The notes: generated by a model not told the origin, from the letters alone. A stretch of DNA of 64,000 nucleotides from Hyposmocoma kahamanoa (GCF_003589595.1 NW_020653765.1:2482046-2546045), one strand, 5' to 3'; counted from the stretch's first letter, positions 33,936 through 45,394 are shown. Program-made: numbers and translations.

Positions 33936-35170
33936 GGGCGCACTATAAGTTTCCGGAAATGGTCACTTACATAAACAATATTTAAAAAGTAATTACAACA
34001 TTTGAAAATCAAACTCCTTAGGCTGTAGAATACAGTTTGTTTCATCTGACTGTCACTTGTTTTTACACTGGCGTCATTTTAGAAATTAGCTTTCTACATC
34101 ACCATGGATTTAACTTGTGAAAATTTTTGTAGTATGATACGACTTTAAGTTTAATTTAAGAGCTCAGCGGAGCTTCGCTCGGCTTCAAACTGCTTTAGGC
34201 GATGAAGCACCATGCAAGACGACTATTTATAGCTGGTTTGTAGAATTCAAACGCGATCGTGTAAATCTCAGTGACGAATTGTGTGATGGTCGCCCGTCCA
34301 CTGCTGTGAACGACAAAAACATCGATGTTTTGCGCCGTATGATCAAAACAGACAGGCATGAGATGTACCGTGAGATTCGGGCTTCTTTAGGCTAGGCATG
34401 AGTCAAATCATTTGGGTGTGAAAAAGCTGTGCTCTCGATGGATCCCACACAATTTAACTGAAGCTCAAAAAACGCCATGTTTACCAGATTCAATGAAGGG
34501 GCGTCAAATTTAGTGTGGGAAATAGTAACAGGAGACGAAACATGGATTTATAGTTACGATCCTAAAACAAAGCAGCAATCGAGCGTATGGATCTTTCGAG
34601 ATGAGCCTTAACCAACCGAAGTGGCACGCGTGCAAAGTGTCTCTAAACGGATGATTGCTTCTTTTTTTAATAAAACTGGACACGTGGCTACTGTTGCTTT
34701 GGAGAATCGTTGTACCGTGAATAGTGATTAGTATACGATCATTTGTTTGCCGGAAGTTATTGACAAACTCCGTAAAAATAACCGTAAACGTCGTATCGTC
34801 TTGCACCACGATAATGCCAGTTCCCACACGGCCAGACAGACAAATGAATTTTTGAAAGTGAACAACGTTGACCTTATGAGCCATCCCGCGTACAGTCCGG
34901 ACCTGGCACTATGTGACTTTTATTTATTTCCAAAAATTAAAAACCAGTTACGCGGTCAACGATTTTCATCACCTGAAGAGGCTGTCGAATGTATGAAAAA
35001 TATGTTTCATAGATTATCACGGAGGAGTGGCATAAATGTTTTCAAAATTGGTTCATTCGTATGAAAAAGTACATTAACACTAACGGAGAATATTTTGAGA
35101 AACAATAAATTCATTTCTGATCATTTCGAGTATTTTTTTCTTATTCATTCCGGAAACTTATAGTGTGCCT
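33936..35170 (+). mobile_element. mariner transposon, broken
   Basis: 1235 bp, close to the usual 1.3 kb. TIRs: GGGCGCACTATAAGTTTCCG on the left and, complemented from the right, AGGCACACTATAAGTTTCCG. The left flank is TA; the right flank reads CA, a decayed TA target duplication. It encloses a disrupted transposase. With its R11 neighbour it shows repeated insertion in one spot. Confidence 0.9.
34104..35108 (+). pseudogene. mariner transposase pseudogene
   Basis: Starts MDLTCENFC at 34104 and ends GEYFEKQ with TAA at 35106-35108. The helix-turn-helix part reads TTIYSWFVEFKRDRVNL and DGRPSTAVND. The catalytic part has VTGDETWIYSYDPKTKQQS (first Asp), ILHHDNASSH-like VLHHDNASSHTARQTN (second Asp) and AYSPDLALCDFYLFP (third Asp); 34 residues separate the last two Asps, the mariner D34D hallmark. 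Breaks: a frameshift near 34123, a TAG and a short deletion near 34390, TAA at 34608, TAG at 34730 where a Trp codon is expected, and a frameshift near 35020. All three Asps remain but the protein cannot be made. Confidence 0.92.
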
Positions 35171-35641
35171 CACGTATATAGTCAAATACAGTTAATTGTA
35201 TAAAGTTAGACAATTTACGAGCATCTGTTTGTATATGAGTATTTGTCGTTTAGGCGTAAAGAAACAATATGTTGAACTGAACTTTAACTTATCGTTCGTC
35301 CTTTCTTATCGTTCTTTTTTTATTTCAAATATAATAAGGCGTTTTTATTTGCTATTGTACATGGCTTGTTAGTGTATAATGCAATTCAATATAAAGGGAC
35401 GTTAGACATGGGTATAATGCGATATTTTTTAGCTAGTAATTGCGTCCTATTAGTTAGAAGTTACCCTTGACCTTTTGAAGTTTAGCAGCATTGGGACTCA
35501 AATTTTTTTGTGATCCTAAACAACAATACACGTGTATGTGTAACTACGTGTAGTTGTTTTATGGCAATGATAATTAAATTAGATTATATACAAATTTTTA
35601 CTGTTATAGATTGGTTTAGAATTAAGGTGCATATTATCACT
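35171..35641. other. Unannotated stretch
   Basis: No recognised feature. Confidence 0.4.
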
Positions 35642-35712
35642 CCAACTGCTATGGACAGAAGTGTCGCTTACCACCAGGCGCACGACGTGTTCGTCCCGTC
35701 ACTTTGTATTTA
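35642..35712 (+). mobile_element. R1 fragment (3' end)
   Basis: CCAACTGCTATGGACAGAAG, TGTCGCTTACCACCAGGCGC and TGTTCGTCCCGTCACTTTGT. Confidence 0.75.
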
Positions 35713-35884
35713 AAAGAATTACGAAATCAGATTATAACTGCAACTGCAAGAATAATTAATTATCTTTTAAGAGTCACCTGGTCATCGCCCTCTGTCGTCG
35801 ACCTCTTTGTTTAAATGTTTACATTATTTGAAACGTTGGTATTGTGTACAGTCCATATCAAAGCGTGTACTATCCTGACACGAT

Positions 35885-35944
35885 GGTGACAATTTCAAAT
35901 AATTGTTTTGTGTTTGCACAAAACAATTATTTTAAATTGTCACC
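35885..35944. repeat. 60-bp near-perfect hairpin
   Basis: Arms of 28 bases (GGTGACAATTTCAAATAATT... and its complement) with one mismatch and a 4-base TTTG loop. As RNA it would fold into a pre-miRNA-sized stem, but the arm symmetry is higher than usual for a miRNA precursor, so a tiny foldback element is equally likely. Single copy in the window. Confidence 0.9.
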
Positions 35945-36067
35945 AAGTTGAGGGGATGTTTTAATAACGCCTATTAAAATAGACAAAAAATTTAAAAGAT
36001 TTGTTTTTTTAGGATACAAGTATTAAGTGACTGTACGAACAAAACGTGTGCATTGATTTTTTAAATT

Positions 36068-36359
36068 TATAATATCAAGTGACGGAACCACAGACCAAAG
36101 TCGTGCGCCTGATGGTAAGCGAAACGCCTGTTCATAACAGTTGCAGTACTACCCAGAGCTTTAAAATGCAAAGATTTGAGGGGCACTGCCACTGCGCCCG
36201 TCACTTTGAGACATAAGTTGAAAAGTCCCATGTGCCTGTAATTTCACAAGAGCACCCTTCATTACCGAAACGTAGTATTGCTCATATTACCGGTTAGCGG
36301 CAAATATAGGTAAGTTCTGGACCAGCTACAGCTCTTTCAAAGGGAGCTCTACTGCTACC
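36068..36359 (-). mobile_element. R1 SINE-like element, near full length
   Basis: TTATAATATCAAGTGACGG to TTTCAAAGGGAGCTCTACTG on plus; all R1 blocks present in reverse, with an 8-base insert after GTGACGG. Confidence 0.85.
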
Positions 36360-36768
36360 AATATTTTGTTTTTCTCTATTAAATCAAAGACTGAAAAGCA
36401 TCAGGTCAAAACGATAACGCTGTTTTAAAACTGTGCTACCTGAAAATATCCATATAAATTGAATGACACCATCCTAAATAAATATACGAAATTTGTACCT
36501 AATCTTGCCAAGGAGCTTGTCGATAACATACGTCAATAATCACATGGCCTTTGTTTTTATATATTCTAGAATAAAAAAATGTAGGTAAATTATGACAAAC
36601 AACTTCTGTTTGTTTGTGATACATAAAGTAAATAGTTTAATCGCTATAAACTTAATGTTATCGTTTACAAGTAGCACTCATTTCTGCATTACTATTCTCT
36701 ATATATTAATAAATCTAGTGACGAGGAACTGTTGTGAGTTAATATTAGACTAGCTTTAAAATATGCAC
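36360..36768. other. AT-rich stretch
   Basis: No recognised feature. Confidence 0.4.
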
Positions 36769-36769
36769 G

Positions 36770-37015
36770 CCTCGTTTTCTCAGACGAGGGTTTAGGTTAT
36801 TGTCCGTTAAACTGACCCAATGCTGGTTGGTGTCTCCATACGTTTTCCGAGGGTTGTGAACCTTGTTCGACGTGCAGGTTTCATCACGATGTTTTCGTTC
36901 ACCGAAAAGGTCAAGTTAAATTTCAAATTAAATTTTGCACCTAAATTCCGAGAAACTTAGAGGAGCCACACACGGCCTCGGCTTGAGAGGCTTTCAGTCA
37001 AACCCGGCAACGGCT
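36770..37015 (-). mobile_element. R4 SINE
   Basis: CGAGGGTTTAGGTTATTGTC, CCCAATGCTGGTTGGTGTCT, GGTTGTGAACC, AGGTTTCATCACGATGTTTT, CCGAGAAACTTAGAGG and GGCCTCGGCTTGAGAGGC follow R4 order (reverse). Confidence 0.7.
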
Positions 37016-37915
37016 TTTTATTTTTATGTATTTATGTGGACTTACTTTTTTTTAGAATTGCAGTTTCGAAGTCTTAAGATTGAATTATACGGCTATGGAT
37101 TAGAAATAGTCGCCTCGATATCGACCAGGCAGCGACCGTAAGCAACGAAATGAACGCCGATACGTGATTAAAATTTATGAACAGCTCCTTAAGGAGTGTG
37201 AGAGAATTATGAAATCTACTAGTTGGATTTAAAAAAATATTCGTCATGAAATCGCACACGAAACGAAGTACTGTCGTAACTCAAAACTGATGGAATGAAT
37301 CTTATTGCCAATAATGGGATTATTTAAGAAGAAAATAAAAAAAATGCCGACAATTTACGGTCCATTTTGTTAGTACACTTATAAGCTATCTATTCTACTG
37401 TTGTACAAAAGTTACAGAATAAAAATAAAGAAAATAAAATGAATGAATGAAATGACTAAAGTTTCCCAACTAAAGACTCCCAGGTCGTAAAGTTCGGTGA
37501 ATCTAGCAAGCAGTTTAAGACTTTTATTTACACGTAATAATTAGCTCCATCCACGTTTAAACGAAAATGCAAATTTATTGGTTCCATTCAGCAATTTTTT
37601 GAACTTTCAAATGGGTTTTCTCAATTTCATCAGTTTAGAGTTAAGACAAGATTTAGTTTTATGCAACAGCATTGACATAGATTATTCAATAAATTATGAA
37701 AAATGTACAACTATTGTACTTCTATATGACTTCAATTATAAGACATAGCTTCTTAGAATTGTTTATTTAACAAAATGGAGTGTACAAAAATGCAGGCGGT
37801 ATAATTGCTCCCACTTAGTCCATGCACTGTTGCGTCAGCTTACAGCATTGCGTTATGCTAAGTCCTCCGCACGCGACTTTTTTGCCTCGTCCACGAACTA
37901 ACGTCACAATTCTAT
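37016..37915. other. Stretch upstream of the candidate exon
   Basis: AT-rich with no recognised repeat until about 37795, where GC and CpG rise towards the putative first exon. Confidence 0.4.
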
Positions 37916-37930
37916 TGTTTCAGTTGCCCG
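37860..37930 (+). promoter_or_regulatory. Possible core promoter
   Basis: An arthropod-type initiator TTTCAGTTGCCC lies at 37918-37929, at the start of a CpG-richer leader of about 440 bases that precedes the ATG at 38368. No TATA box is evident 25-35 bases upstream. Placement is inference; no transcript data. Confidence 0.25.
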
Positions 37931-38367
37931 CTGCAGTCAAGTTCCTCGCCGGTTATGGAGCAGCAGTCGACTTCGCGCCAACTAACATATAACAAATAAT
38001 ACGCACATTAACTGCAAGTAAAAGGTCACGATAGTAGAGATTATAGCGAAAACACGCCTCACATTTTTGGAAATTAGTATCCCTAGTGTTGCACGAAGTC
38101 AGGAAGAAGTTAGTGCTGTGCAGAAAGCTGAATTCGCGTGTGATATCGATAAGTGTTTTGTAAAACGAGTGTGTTTTCGTTAACCGATAGCGTTTGATAA
38201 CGCTCGAAAGTCATTCGCGGTGCCACACACAGCGCGGAAAGTCGCGTAGTAACAACGCTAGTTTCGCGTTAAATGTTTGAAGACAATTCGATATTTACCC
38301 AAGTGTGTACCGGTTCGGACTTAAGTGCTACATTGTGTACGGTATTATATGATTGTTATTTGAGAAA

Positions 38368-38571
38368 ATGCGTGTGGAGTTCTGGTCTAGTCTGGCAGCT
38401 ATAAGCTGGTTTGCGGCTTTCGTGGGATGCCATACTCCGAGCAGCGAATTGGAATCTGGTCGATATGGCGGCGATGAGAGATTCATGGGCAGCAGTGATA
38501 CCTTCACCGTGGTCAACATCAATATTACCTACGAAGATGAACACGGAGAAATTTATACTGAGATCTCAGAG
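38368..38571 (+). CDS. First coding exon, Goliath-like PA-domain protein
   Basis: 68 codons from ATG (context GAGAAAATGCG, A at -3) to GAG, then a consensus donor GTAAGT at 38572. Residues 1-21 (MRVEFWSSLAAISWFAAFVGC) include a hydrophobic core and a likely signal-peptide cleavage after the VGC. The mature start is polar, and residues 47-68 contain FTVVNINITYEDEHGEIYTE. In Goliath/RNF130/RNF150-type PA-TM-RING E3 ligases the protease-associated domain begins with a similar (F)VNITY-D...G...TE-SE stretch just before a conserved CGRYG, and here the exon ends exactly at the expected SE. NIT is a potential N-glycosylation site. This would be a membrane ubiquitin ligase of the endosomal pathway. 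No second exon was found to the right. Two short upstream ATGs (38273 and 38349) could form uORFs. The exon call is firmer than the family call. Confidence 0.55.
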
Positions 38572-38577
38572 GTAAGT
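38572..38577 (+). promoter_or_regulatory. Splice donor site
   Basis: GAG/GTAAGT matches the consensus perfectly and follows an intact reading frame in phase 0; a stop does not occur until 38665 in the read-through frame. Confidence 0.6.
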
Positions 38578-39294
38578 GTTCGACCTCTGTGGCCCATCAC
38601 TGCATCACTGTTATTATCTGACACGTTATTATTATTCTTACAACAGACAATATCTGATAAATTTTAGATAAAAATATTTGAAGTAAAGGAAACTATTTGT
38701 GCTATGAACCAGAGAATTTCGGTTTATAATTTTAAACTAGCTTATTGCGTATGTATTGAATACACGGACCTGTATTAACGTTAATTACCTGTTAATTGGC
38801 ATATTAAACACACTTGTGGGACAAGGGTGTAGAGTTCTTAATTCCTTTATTTCCTTCTCTGTAGCGAGTATTTCTCCTTTTCGAAAATAATGGCAAGTGT
38901 TGTAGTAACAAAAAAGAGACTCGAGAAATTTGAGTGTTTGAGATTGTACTTGATTATTATTTCTAAAACAAACCAATCGGCATAAATTACTTCGTGATAT
39001 AATATCTTATCTTTTCACCACACGATAAAAGGCTTGAAAAGAATTAAGAAAATGTGGCCAACTGTTTTTGTCAAATGAATAAATGTGCCATTGACGACAA
39101 GTTCCGGAAATTTAAAAAATTCCGTTATGACATGAACAGCACTGGTTGCACAATCACATCACTTCCTTAAAAAATACGTCATAAGATGCATTCATTGATT
39201 AATATCAAATATAATTATTTGAATATATTTTTTTAATATCATGATGTGTATACTTCCTTGATATTGATCTATTTTTGAAAATACTTCACTGGTT
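38578..39294. other. Putative intron 1 start, AT-rich
   Basis: No repeat or further exon recognised. Confidence 0.35.
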
Positions 39295-39295
39295 A

Positions 39296-39420
39296 TTGAT
39301 GCAAAGATCCAACAAACGCAAAGACAAAATTTTTTCGATCTGGCTGGACTCGGACGAGCTTCTGTAGCCTCAACGTGGCTACCACTCTGCTAATTGAGCC
39401 ACGCATCGAGTCATTAGATC
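39296..39420 (-). mobile_element. R5 tRNA-like SINE
   Basis: ATGCAAAGATCCAACAAACG, TTTTTCGATCTGGCTGGACT, CCACTCTGCTAATTGAGCCA. The usual GCGCCAC tail is not seen. Confidence 0.6.
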
Positions 39421-39940
39421 TTACATATTAATTTCTTGATGAATGAATTTTATAATATTTATACTCGAATATTTACTTGTTTGTCTCGTATGTATTCCTC
39501 TATTATTCATCCGACTGCGATAAAATTTTCGTAAGTTATTATTTATAAAATTTATTGTGTTTTTACGTAAGATCATAAACTCTTTTTTAGCCCCAAAGTC
39601 TTACCAAACTTGTTACCTTCCAGTTTAAAAGAACATTTAAAATTTAAATCATTTTCCATTTATCTGATCGAGCGGAAACGTAATTCTTTCAAATAAAATT
39701 TAGATTTTTAAATTTTGTATTTAATAGGCGTAGAGCTTTTTTTATATGCTCGGAAAAAGAAACAATACTTAATAAAAGCAGGACATAATCAACGGCGAAA
39801 GAATGCTCGTTCCTTTTATAAATTTTTTCGTGACTTTCCGTGTAGTCAGTAACTTAGGGACGAAAATAATACATATTTATTTCGAATGTCAATCGCGTGT
39901 TTGTTATTTCAAACAAATCATCGTTTCGAGTTTTTTCCAG
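39421..39940. other. AT-rich stretch
   Basis: No recognised feature. Confidence 0.35.
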
Positions 39941-39942
39941 GC

Positions 39943-40176
39943 CTTTTTTTATAATATCAGGTGACGGCACGAACAAGTCGTAAGCTACACGTCTGTTAAT
40001 AACAGTTGCAGTGCCACTCAGAGCTTTAAATCGCAAATATTTCAAAGGCACTGCCCTACATATTTGTGTATTTTGTCCTTTATACAATAAATAAATAAAT
40101 AAAATAAACAAATAAAATTACGCCCGTCACCCTCAAACGTAAGTTGACAAGTATTATGCGCCTGTAATTTCACCAG
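39943..40176 (-). mobile_element. R1 element with AT-rich insert
   Basis: TTTTTTATAATATCAGGTGA to AAGTTGACAAG and GCGCCTGTAATTTCACCAG in reverse R1 order. A 60-base AT-rich insert at about 40061-40122, including (AAAT)n-like repeats, interrupts the CACTGC/CGCCCGTC junction. The head half is missing. Confidence 0.75.
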
Positions 40177-40184
40177 TTGCTTGG

Positions 40185-40240
40185 GACCATGTTGATTTGT
40201 TTGAAAAAACAAATAGAATAGAGCACATGTAGAGATCCGC
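40185..40240 (+). repeat. R11-related fragment
   Basis: GGGACCATGTTGATTTGTTT then GAAAAAACAAATAGAA and AGATCCGCAAAAAG, parallel to 26.7 kb but decayed. Confidence 0.4.
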
Positions 40241-40436
40241 AAAAAGTAATTTCATGTAAGAATGGGAATAAACGCGATTAAACAATTTAATAAGTATTTT
40301 TCACACCTACCTAATTACCCCGAGGAACGTATCGGCCAGGTTACGCTGGCCGTGTTCACGGGCTGACTCAAATTTGAAATGTTAGTATAATGCAATTTGC
40401 GCATTGCATTTGTTTGATAGTGTAAGTATATTATAA

Positions 40437-40650
40437 TTGACACAAAGATGAAACAAGCTCAAAGAATAATTCCTTTTTATCCGGCTGGACTCGAACAGCG
40501 ATATTTTCACCTAACGCGGGATATTGCTCTCCCAACTTAGGTACGGAACGAATCAGCAGACCATACAAAATTCTCTGTGTGCTTTTTGCAGATATTTGTT
40601 TTTAGCTGTAACGGTTTTTTTGCCGAAGCGCCACTTGTGTCAAAACTATG
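40437..40650 (-). mobile_element. R5 tRNA-like SINE
   Basis: GACACAAAGATGAAACAAGC, TTATCCGGCTGGACTCGAAC (reversed B box), TTGCTCTCCCAACTTAGGTA and tail AGCGCCACTTGTGTCAAAAC. Confidence 0.65.
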
Positions 40651-40771
40651 AAAGTTATTTCTTCACTTTTACGTTGAGAGACTAATAGGCGAAAATGTCA
40701 CTGGTTGGAGTGCAACCGGATCGACGGAATTTTGCTTTACGTTTTTTCAATCTTTGCCTCAATTAGCCAAA

Positions 40772-40972
40772 CTACCTCTGTGGCCGAACGGTTACCATGC
40801 CGCACTGCCACGCAGAGAGAGGCCGGGAGAAATATTTGTATGGCTTACATCTATTTCTCTCGTGAGTTTGGGTGAAGTTTGCGGTTATCTATGCGTGAGG
40901 CCATGGCATCCGCGACACAGGAGTTTCTCTAATGCGGGGCTATGTGGAGTACGTTATTATTATTATTATTAC
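40772..40972 (+). mobile_element. R2 tRNA-derived SINE
   Basis: CTACCTCTGTGGCCGAACGG head; the B-box segment is deleted between GAGAGGCC and GGGAGAAAT; the body (TATGGCTTACATCTATTTCT, GTTTGGGTGAAGTTTGC, TCTATGCGTGAG) is complete, and the tail is a run of ATT triplets (GTTATTATTATTATTATT). Confidence 0.8.
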
Positions 40973-41311
40973 AAAGAACTAGTACAGTACTTTCACAAAA
41001 ATAAATAAATAAATAGTGTAATTACGTTTTATTTCCAAACAAAAATAATACATATTACTTCCTTTATAAAAAGGAGACTTATAGCTGTAAATGTTGTACC
41101 CCCATGAAAAATTGGAGTGACGTTAACATTTTCTATACTCAATTGTTATTTTACTTTTCGCATAATCGATCACGCCACGCTTTCCATCCATGGGCGTACA
41201 AATACATCACCAGTGATACAATAAAAGTAACAACACAATCACTTAAAAAAAACCAATTGAACTAGCTATTATGGTTAATAGCGATAGATCTATAAAGGGC
41301 TATTTATTTAA

Positions 41312-41597
41312 TTTTTTTTTATAAAATCAAGTGACGGGACGAACAAGTCGTGCGCCTGATGGTAAGCACACGCCTGTTCATACCAGTTACAATGCCACTC
41401 AGAGCTTTAAGTCCCAAAGACCTGAGGAGCACTATCACTGCGCCTGTCACCCTGAGACATAAATCGACAAGTCCCATGTGCCTGTAATTTCACCAGCACC
41501 CTTATCCTTTAAAACCGGAACACAGTAATGCTGTCGTTACTGCTTGGCGGCAGAAATTGGTAAGGTGGCAGTACTACACTGGACGAGGAGCTCTCTC
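41312..41597 (-). mobile_element. R1 SINE-like element, near full length
   Basis: TTTTTTTTTATAAAATCAAG tail, GTGACGGGACGAACAAGTCG, then reverse R1 order to GTACTACACTGGACGAGGAG. About 18 bases are lost near the head (CTCTTTCACA). Confidence 0.85.
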
Positions 41598-41674
41598 TAG
41601 TGAAAAATAGTAGCAGGGTTTTATAAGAAGAAGGGTGTTTTGTAAAAAGTCATGGAACAAAAATTATTGTTTAT

Positions 41675-41940
41675 GAATCAAAATCAAAATAATCTTCATT
41701 TCATAGGTAAGCATTATTACACTCGAAATCGTCACATTGGTTAAACTCTACCGCTCTTTCGTAAGGCATATTTCCCTGAGAAAAATTAGCACGAAACTCT
41801 TGGGGTTGCTATTTGTAAATAACGTTTGTACACATTCAACATGTACAATATATATTTTTTTATTATCAAACATCATAGATCGAGACAACCTCCATGAGCT
41901 AAACGGGTTACGGATTTTTGTTATCCAAGTACGGATATAT
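41675..41940 (+). repeat. R6 copy, near full length
   Basis: AATCAAAATAATCTTCATTT, CACTCGAAATCGTCACATTG, TTAAACTCTACCGCTC, GGGGTTGCTATTTGTAAATA, ATAGATCGAGACAACCTCCA and GAGCTAAACGGGTTACGGAT, the same order as 3695-3930. Confidence 0.65.
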
Positions 41941-42550
41941 AAAAATAAAAAATTTTCGTAAAGAAATTACTATTCCTCTTGACATAAATTACATTTTCAT
42001 AAATGTACAGTGGCGCTAGTGTAAGAATGTTAATATCCTTAAACAAGATACTCTGGGGCCCAGATTGTAAATTGCGCTGACCGCACATGATGTTGGTAAT
42101 ATGGTCCAGAGAGGTTGTTAGTATTTTACAAATAACCTGGTATGTTCACCTGTACTTAGAGACGCGATGACTTGATATTCCATTATTATTTCATTGTGTT
42201 AAGGTAAATTCAACCTTTTTAGCTATTGGTAGCACTCGAATACGTCAAGAAGCCTATTTTAATTATTTCTCCGATAACATACGGTCATTACTCACGTAAT
42301 TTTTACATCTGTTATCATGAGCCGCATGATTGGTATGCGAGCAAGGAATAAATATAGTCAGCATGTCGTTGAATTTAGACAGTGTACAGATTTCTATGTT
42401 TACATCAACACAGCGTCACGAACTTCTTAATTTTTGAAATTTAATTTTTATTCATATATACATTAGACAACATCACATACTGTGCTCTGTTCTCAAAGTA
42501 AGTAGCTATAGCATTTGTGTTATGGAAATCGGAAACAACGACAGTACCAC
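41941..42550. other. Unannotated stretch
   Basis: No recognised feature. Confidence 0.35.
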
Positions 42551-42551
42551 A

Positions 42552-42683
42552 AACACCCAGACCCGAGACAATATCGAAAAGTTAGTTTTCTACGCTGACC
42601 CGGCCGGGGATCGAACTTGGGACCTCAGAAATGGCGACACCATGAAAACTGGTGTGCAAGCCACTCGACCACAGAGGCCGTCG
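42552..42683 (-). mobile_element. R3 tRNA-like SINE
   Basis: AAACACCCAGACCC (tail side), then CCGGCCGGGGATCGAACTTG (reversed B box) and CCACTCGACCACAGAGGCCG (reversed A box). Confidence 0.7.
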
Positions 42684-42694
42684 AAATATAATCG

Positions 42695-42920
42695 AAATAT
42701 AAAACATAATATCTATTTCTCAAGTTTTATTAAAATCTGTTAACGAAATGTGACTGAAATCCAATATGCCTGATTCATTAGACTACTACTTTTACACCTC
42801 CTTTCCAACAAAAAAAGAACTTCGAAATCGGTTCACAAATGTCGGAGTAATCGCGTAACATACACTAAAAAAATACAATCGAATTAAGAAACTTCTCCTT
42901 TTTTGAAGTCGGTTAACAAG
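42695..42920 (+). repeat. R9 dispersed repeat copy 1
   Basis: AAGTTTTATTAAAATCTGTT, TGACTGAAATCCAATATGCC, TACACCTCCTTTCCAAC, ACTTCGAAATCGGTTCAC and the end TTTTTTGAAGTCGGTTAAC. The first part matches 63815-63930. This is a common moth repeat type; class not determined. Confidence 0.55.
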
Positions 42921-43069
42921 AAGTGTACACGCGGCGAGTGTTGAACGTGAATCAATTTTATTGCCCTGATTGATTTAGGCCTACCACCACTGAAAACATC
43001 TGCACATCAATTGACAGCGCGCACTTGCTTTGATCCAAACACGCTCCTTTAAACAATTTTTTGTATTTT

Positions 43070-43390
43070 ATAAGTAGGGTGAATTCTCCAAATTGCGAAG
43101 TACGTGGAATTCCTGAGGATGTACATCATTTGCTCATGGAGTGTGTTCGTACGGAACCTGGGTGTGGTTGTTTGCACAGATTAGTTTTCGTGCTTTTAAT
43201 GTTTGTTTGATTCAATCTGTTTTGTCTGAGCCAACAAGTAGTGCTGCGAAGATTTTCTACACCGTGTTTGGTTATGTAGTATTTTGATTATCTGTTTGGT
43301 TTCTATTAAGTGTTTTTTGAAGTATTGTTTTTTTAACAGGACTGACGTGTTCAACAACGTTCAAATCTCTAAATAAATAAATTATTTAAA
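43070..43390 (+). pseudogene. Jockey-like LINE 3' end
   Basis: In frame: NCEVRGIPEDVHHLLMECV, which resembles the C-terminal Cys-His motif (C...EDxxHLL.EC) of Jockey-clade ORF2 proteins. It is followed by a stop, an untranslated stretch and an end with CTAAATAAATAAATTATTT. About 25 codons survive. Confidence 0.5.
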
Positions 43391-43885
43391 AAAATACATA
43401 AGCAATAAGTCACTTCACAAGCTGGTTGCGGTATCTAGGCCTGCCTATTGCAGTCACAGAGATAAAGTCTTCTTGCTGTCTTGACGACTTGTTCATTTGC
43501 AGTCTAATCTAAAATACAAGTCCGTGCTCCTTAAATAAAATAAATTTCAATAAACATAAAAAACCATTGAGCAATATAATGCAACACTAAATCGAGGTAT
43601 TTAAACGGCAACCTCATAATCTCAAACGTAATCAACCGACTATAGATAAAAAATAATAAAAAATAAAAAATAACGCACACACTCAACATAGATGATCTTG
43701 TAATATTTCGAAATGGCTTATTTTATACATTACGAGAACCAGTATAGGGCATTCGAACCGGCTTCTTACAAAATCGTCCTTTAGTGAAAGGCGACTTAGT
43801 CCATTGTAATTTTTCTATTTCGATATAGAGACGTGCTATAGATACCAAGTAAAGCTAAAAGTTGAAATCGTAAAGTTAAATCGAT
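43391..43885. other. AT-rich stretch
   Basis: No recognised feature. Confidence 0.35.
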
Positions 43886-43887
43886 AT

Positions 43888-44124
43888 CTCCAATGAACAC
43901 TACGTCAACTTTATTTTTTGGACATTTTCTCTTAGTTTTGTAAACAGCCATATTTGTTTTCTAATATTATGCTCCCCGAATTTTGTGGGATAAAAAAGAA
44001 ACAAAGACAAAATTTTCGAATTTTAAACAAAAATCATAAAAACTAATTTTGGGTAAAAAAATAAGGAAACACAAATAAAAACAGAATAGGTCCAAAAGTT
44101 AAGTTGGCATAGTGTTCATTGGAG
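43888..44124. mobile_element. 237-bp MITE
   Basis: TIRs of about 35 bases: CTCCAATGAACACTACGTCA at 43888 and, complemented from 44124, CTCCAATGAACACTATGCCA. AT-rich inside, no coding. Flanks GATAT and GTATA leave a 2-base AT/TA-type duplication possible. Confidence 0.8.
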
Positions 44125-45393
44125 GTATAGTAATTAAAAATTCTGCAGTCCAGAGTCATTGAGGTAAATTCGTAATGAAGTGTGCGATTCTTCCAAACTA
44201 TTCTCGGTTTTTTTTTAACAAAACAGCCAAACTTTATGCTTAACTTCTGGCTACAGACAGACATAATAATTTGGAAATGATCGAACCCGCAAAAGGTAAC
44301 TTTAACTTTATCATCATCATTTGTACAAGGCGCAGCCCCCGAACCTAACCTATCAAGACATTTTATCTGCTAACGTACCTATTAGAGTAAACACTTCCTT
44401 TTATAACCCCTCGATAAGTCGACTATATATCGAGATATCTAAGAAAAGCACCGGTTTAGTTATGTATGATGCAAGATCATGACTTGTAAAGGTGTAGTAA
44501 CGCAGTAATAATTGCAATTACGTAATATATATTCACCCATTCCCTTGTCGCTTTTATATTAAGTAGATTAGTAAATTATTAGCAAATTATAGAAGATCTT
44601 CATTATTATTTTTAAATGATGTGTCATCATCATAAGTACAATTACAATCTGGTACAGAACGTTGTAATATCATATTTAATTGTTTTTATGGCAATTTGAT
44701 TGTTATAGTATAATAATAAATAAATAGTTTGTATACTAAATAAACGAATAAATGATAATAAAAAAAGTTCACAAGCAATTTTGAGATGCAGCTTCCTTTA
44801 AATTTGTGTATGTGCGCGTGTTTTTCTGTTATTTTTAACTGCAATATCAGCGCGGACTATATACTATATAATTAATTCTCCGTACCACTCATTTAACATA
44901 TTCGTTTTATTATTATATGTATTTTGAATTTTGGTCTATATTGCCTGTCAAATAAAGTCGATTTTTATACCATATTTTTTACCCAACTACTTCTTTATGA
45001 AGATGGTATAGACGTACTTTCCGACTTTATTCACTTAAGCCTTCCTTTTTCTTGTTAGTTACATTTGAAAAAGCATCCTTTCTTCTAAATTCTCAAAATC
45101 TTGAATAACACCCGAGGTAACAATGACCGCGTGAAACGGTACTTTGAAAAGTTTTTTTTTTAAATGTAAAGCAGACACTCGCTAAGTCATAAAAATCAAT
45201 GTAATAGTGTAATACAATTAATGCTTAAAAATAATTTACAATTCTTCAGTCTATGAAATTCTTAAAGGCGAAATGAAATCGAACACATTTTCATGCTTAG
45301 AAAATAATGTACAACATTGCCGATTAAGTTTAAACGTTTGGTGTAATGTTTTTAAAGGAGAACTATACAAAATATATAAAAGTAGGTTCTATA
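44125..45393. other. AT-rich stretch
   Basis: No recognised repeat or gene. Confidence 0.35.
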
Positions 45394-45394
45394 G

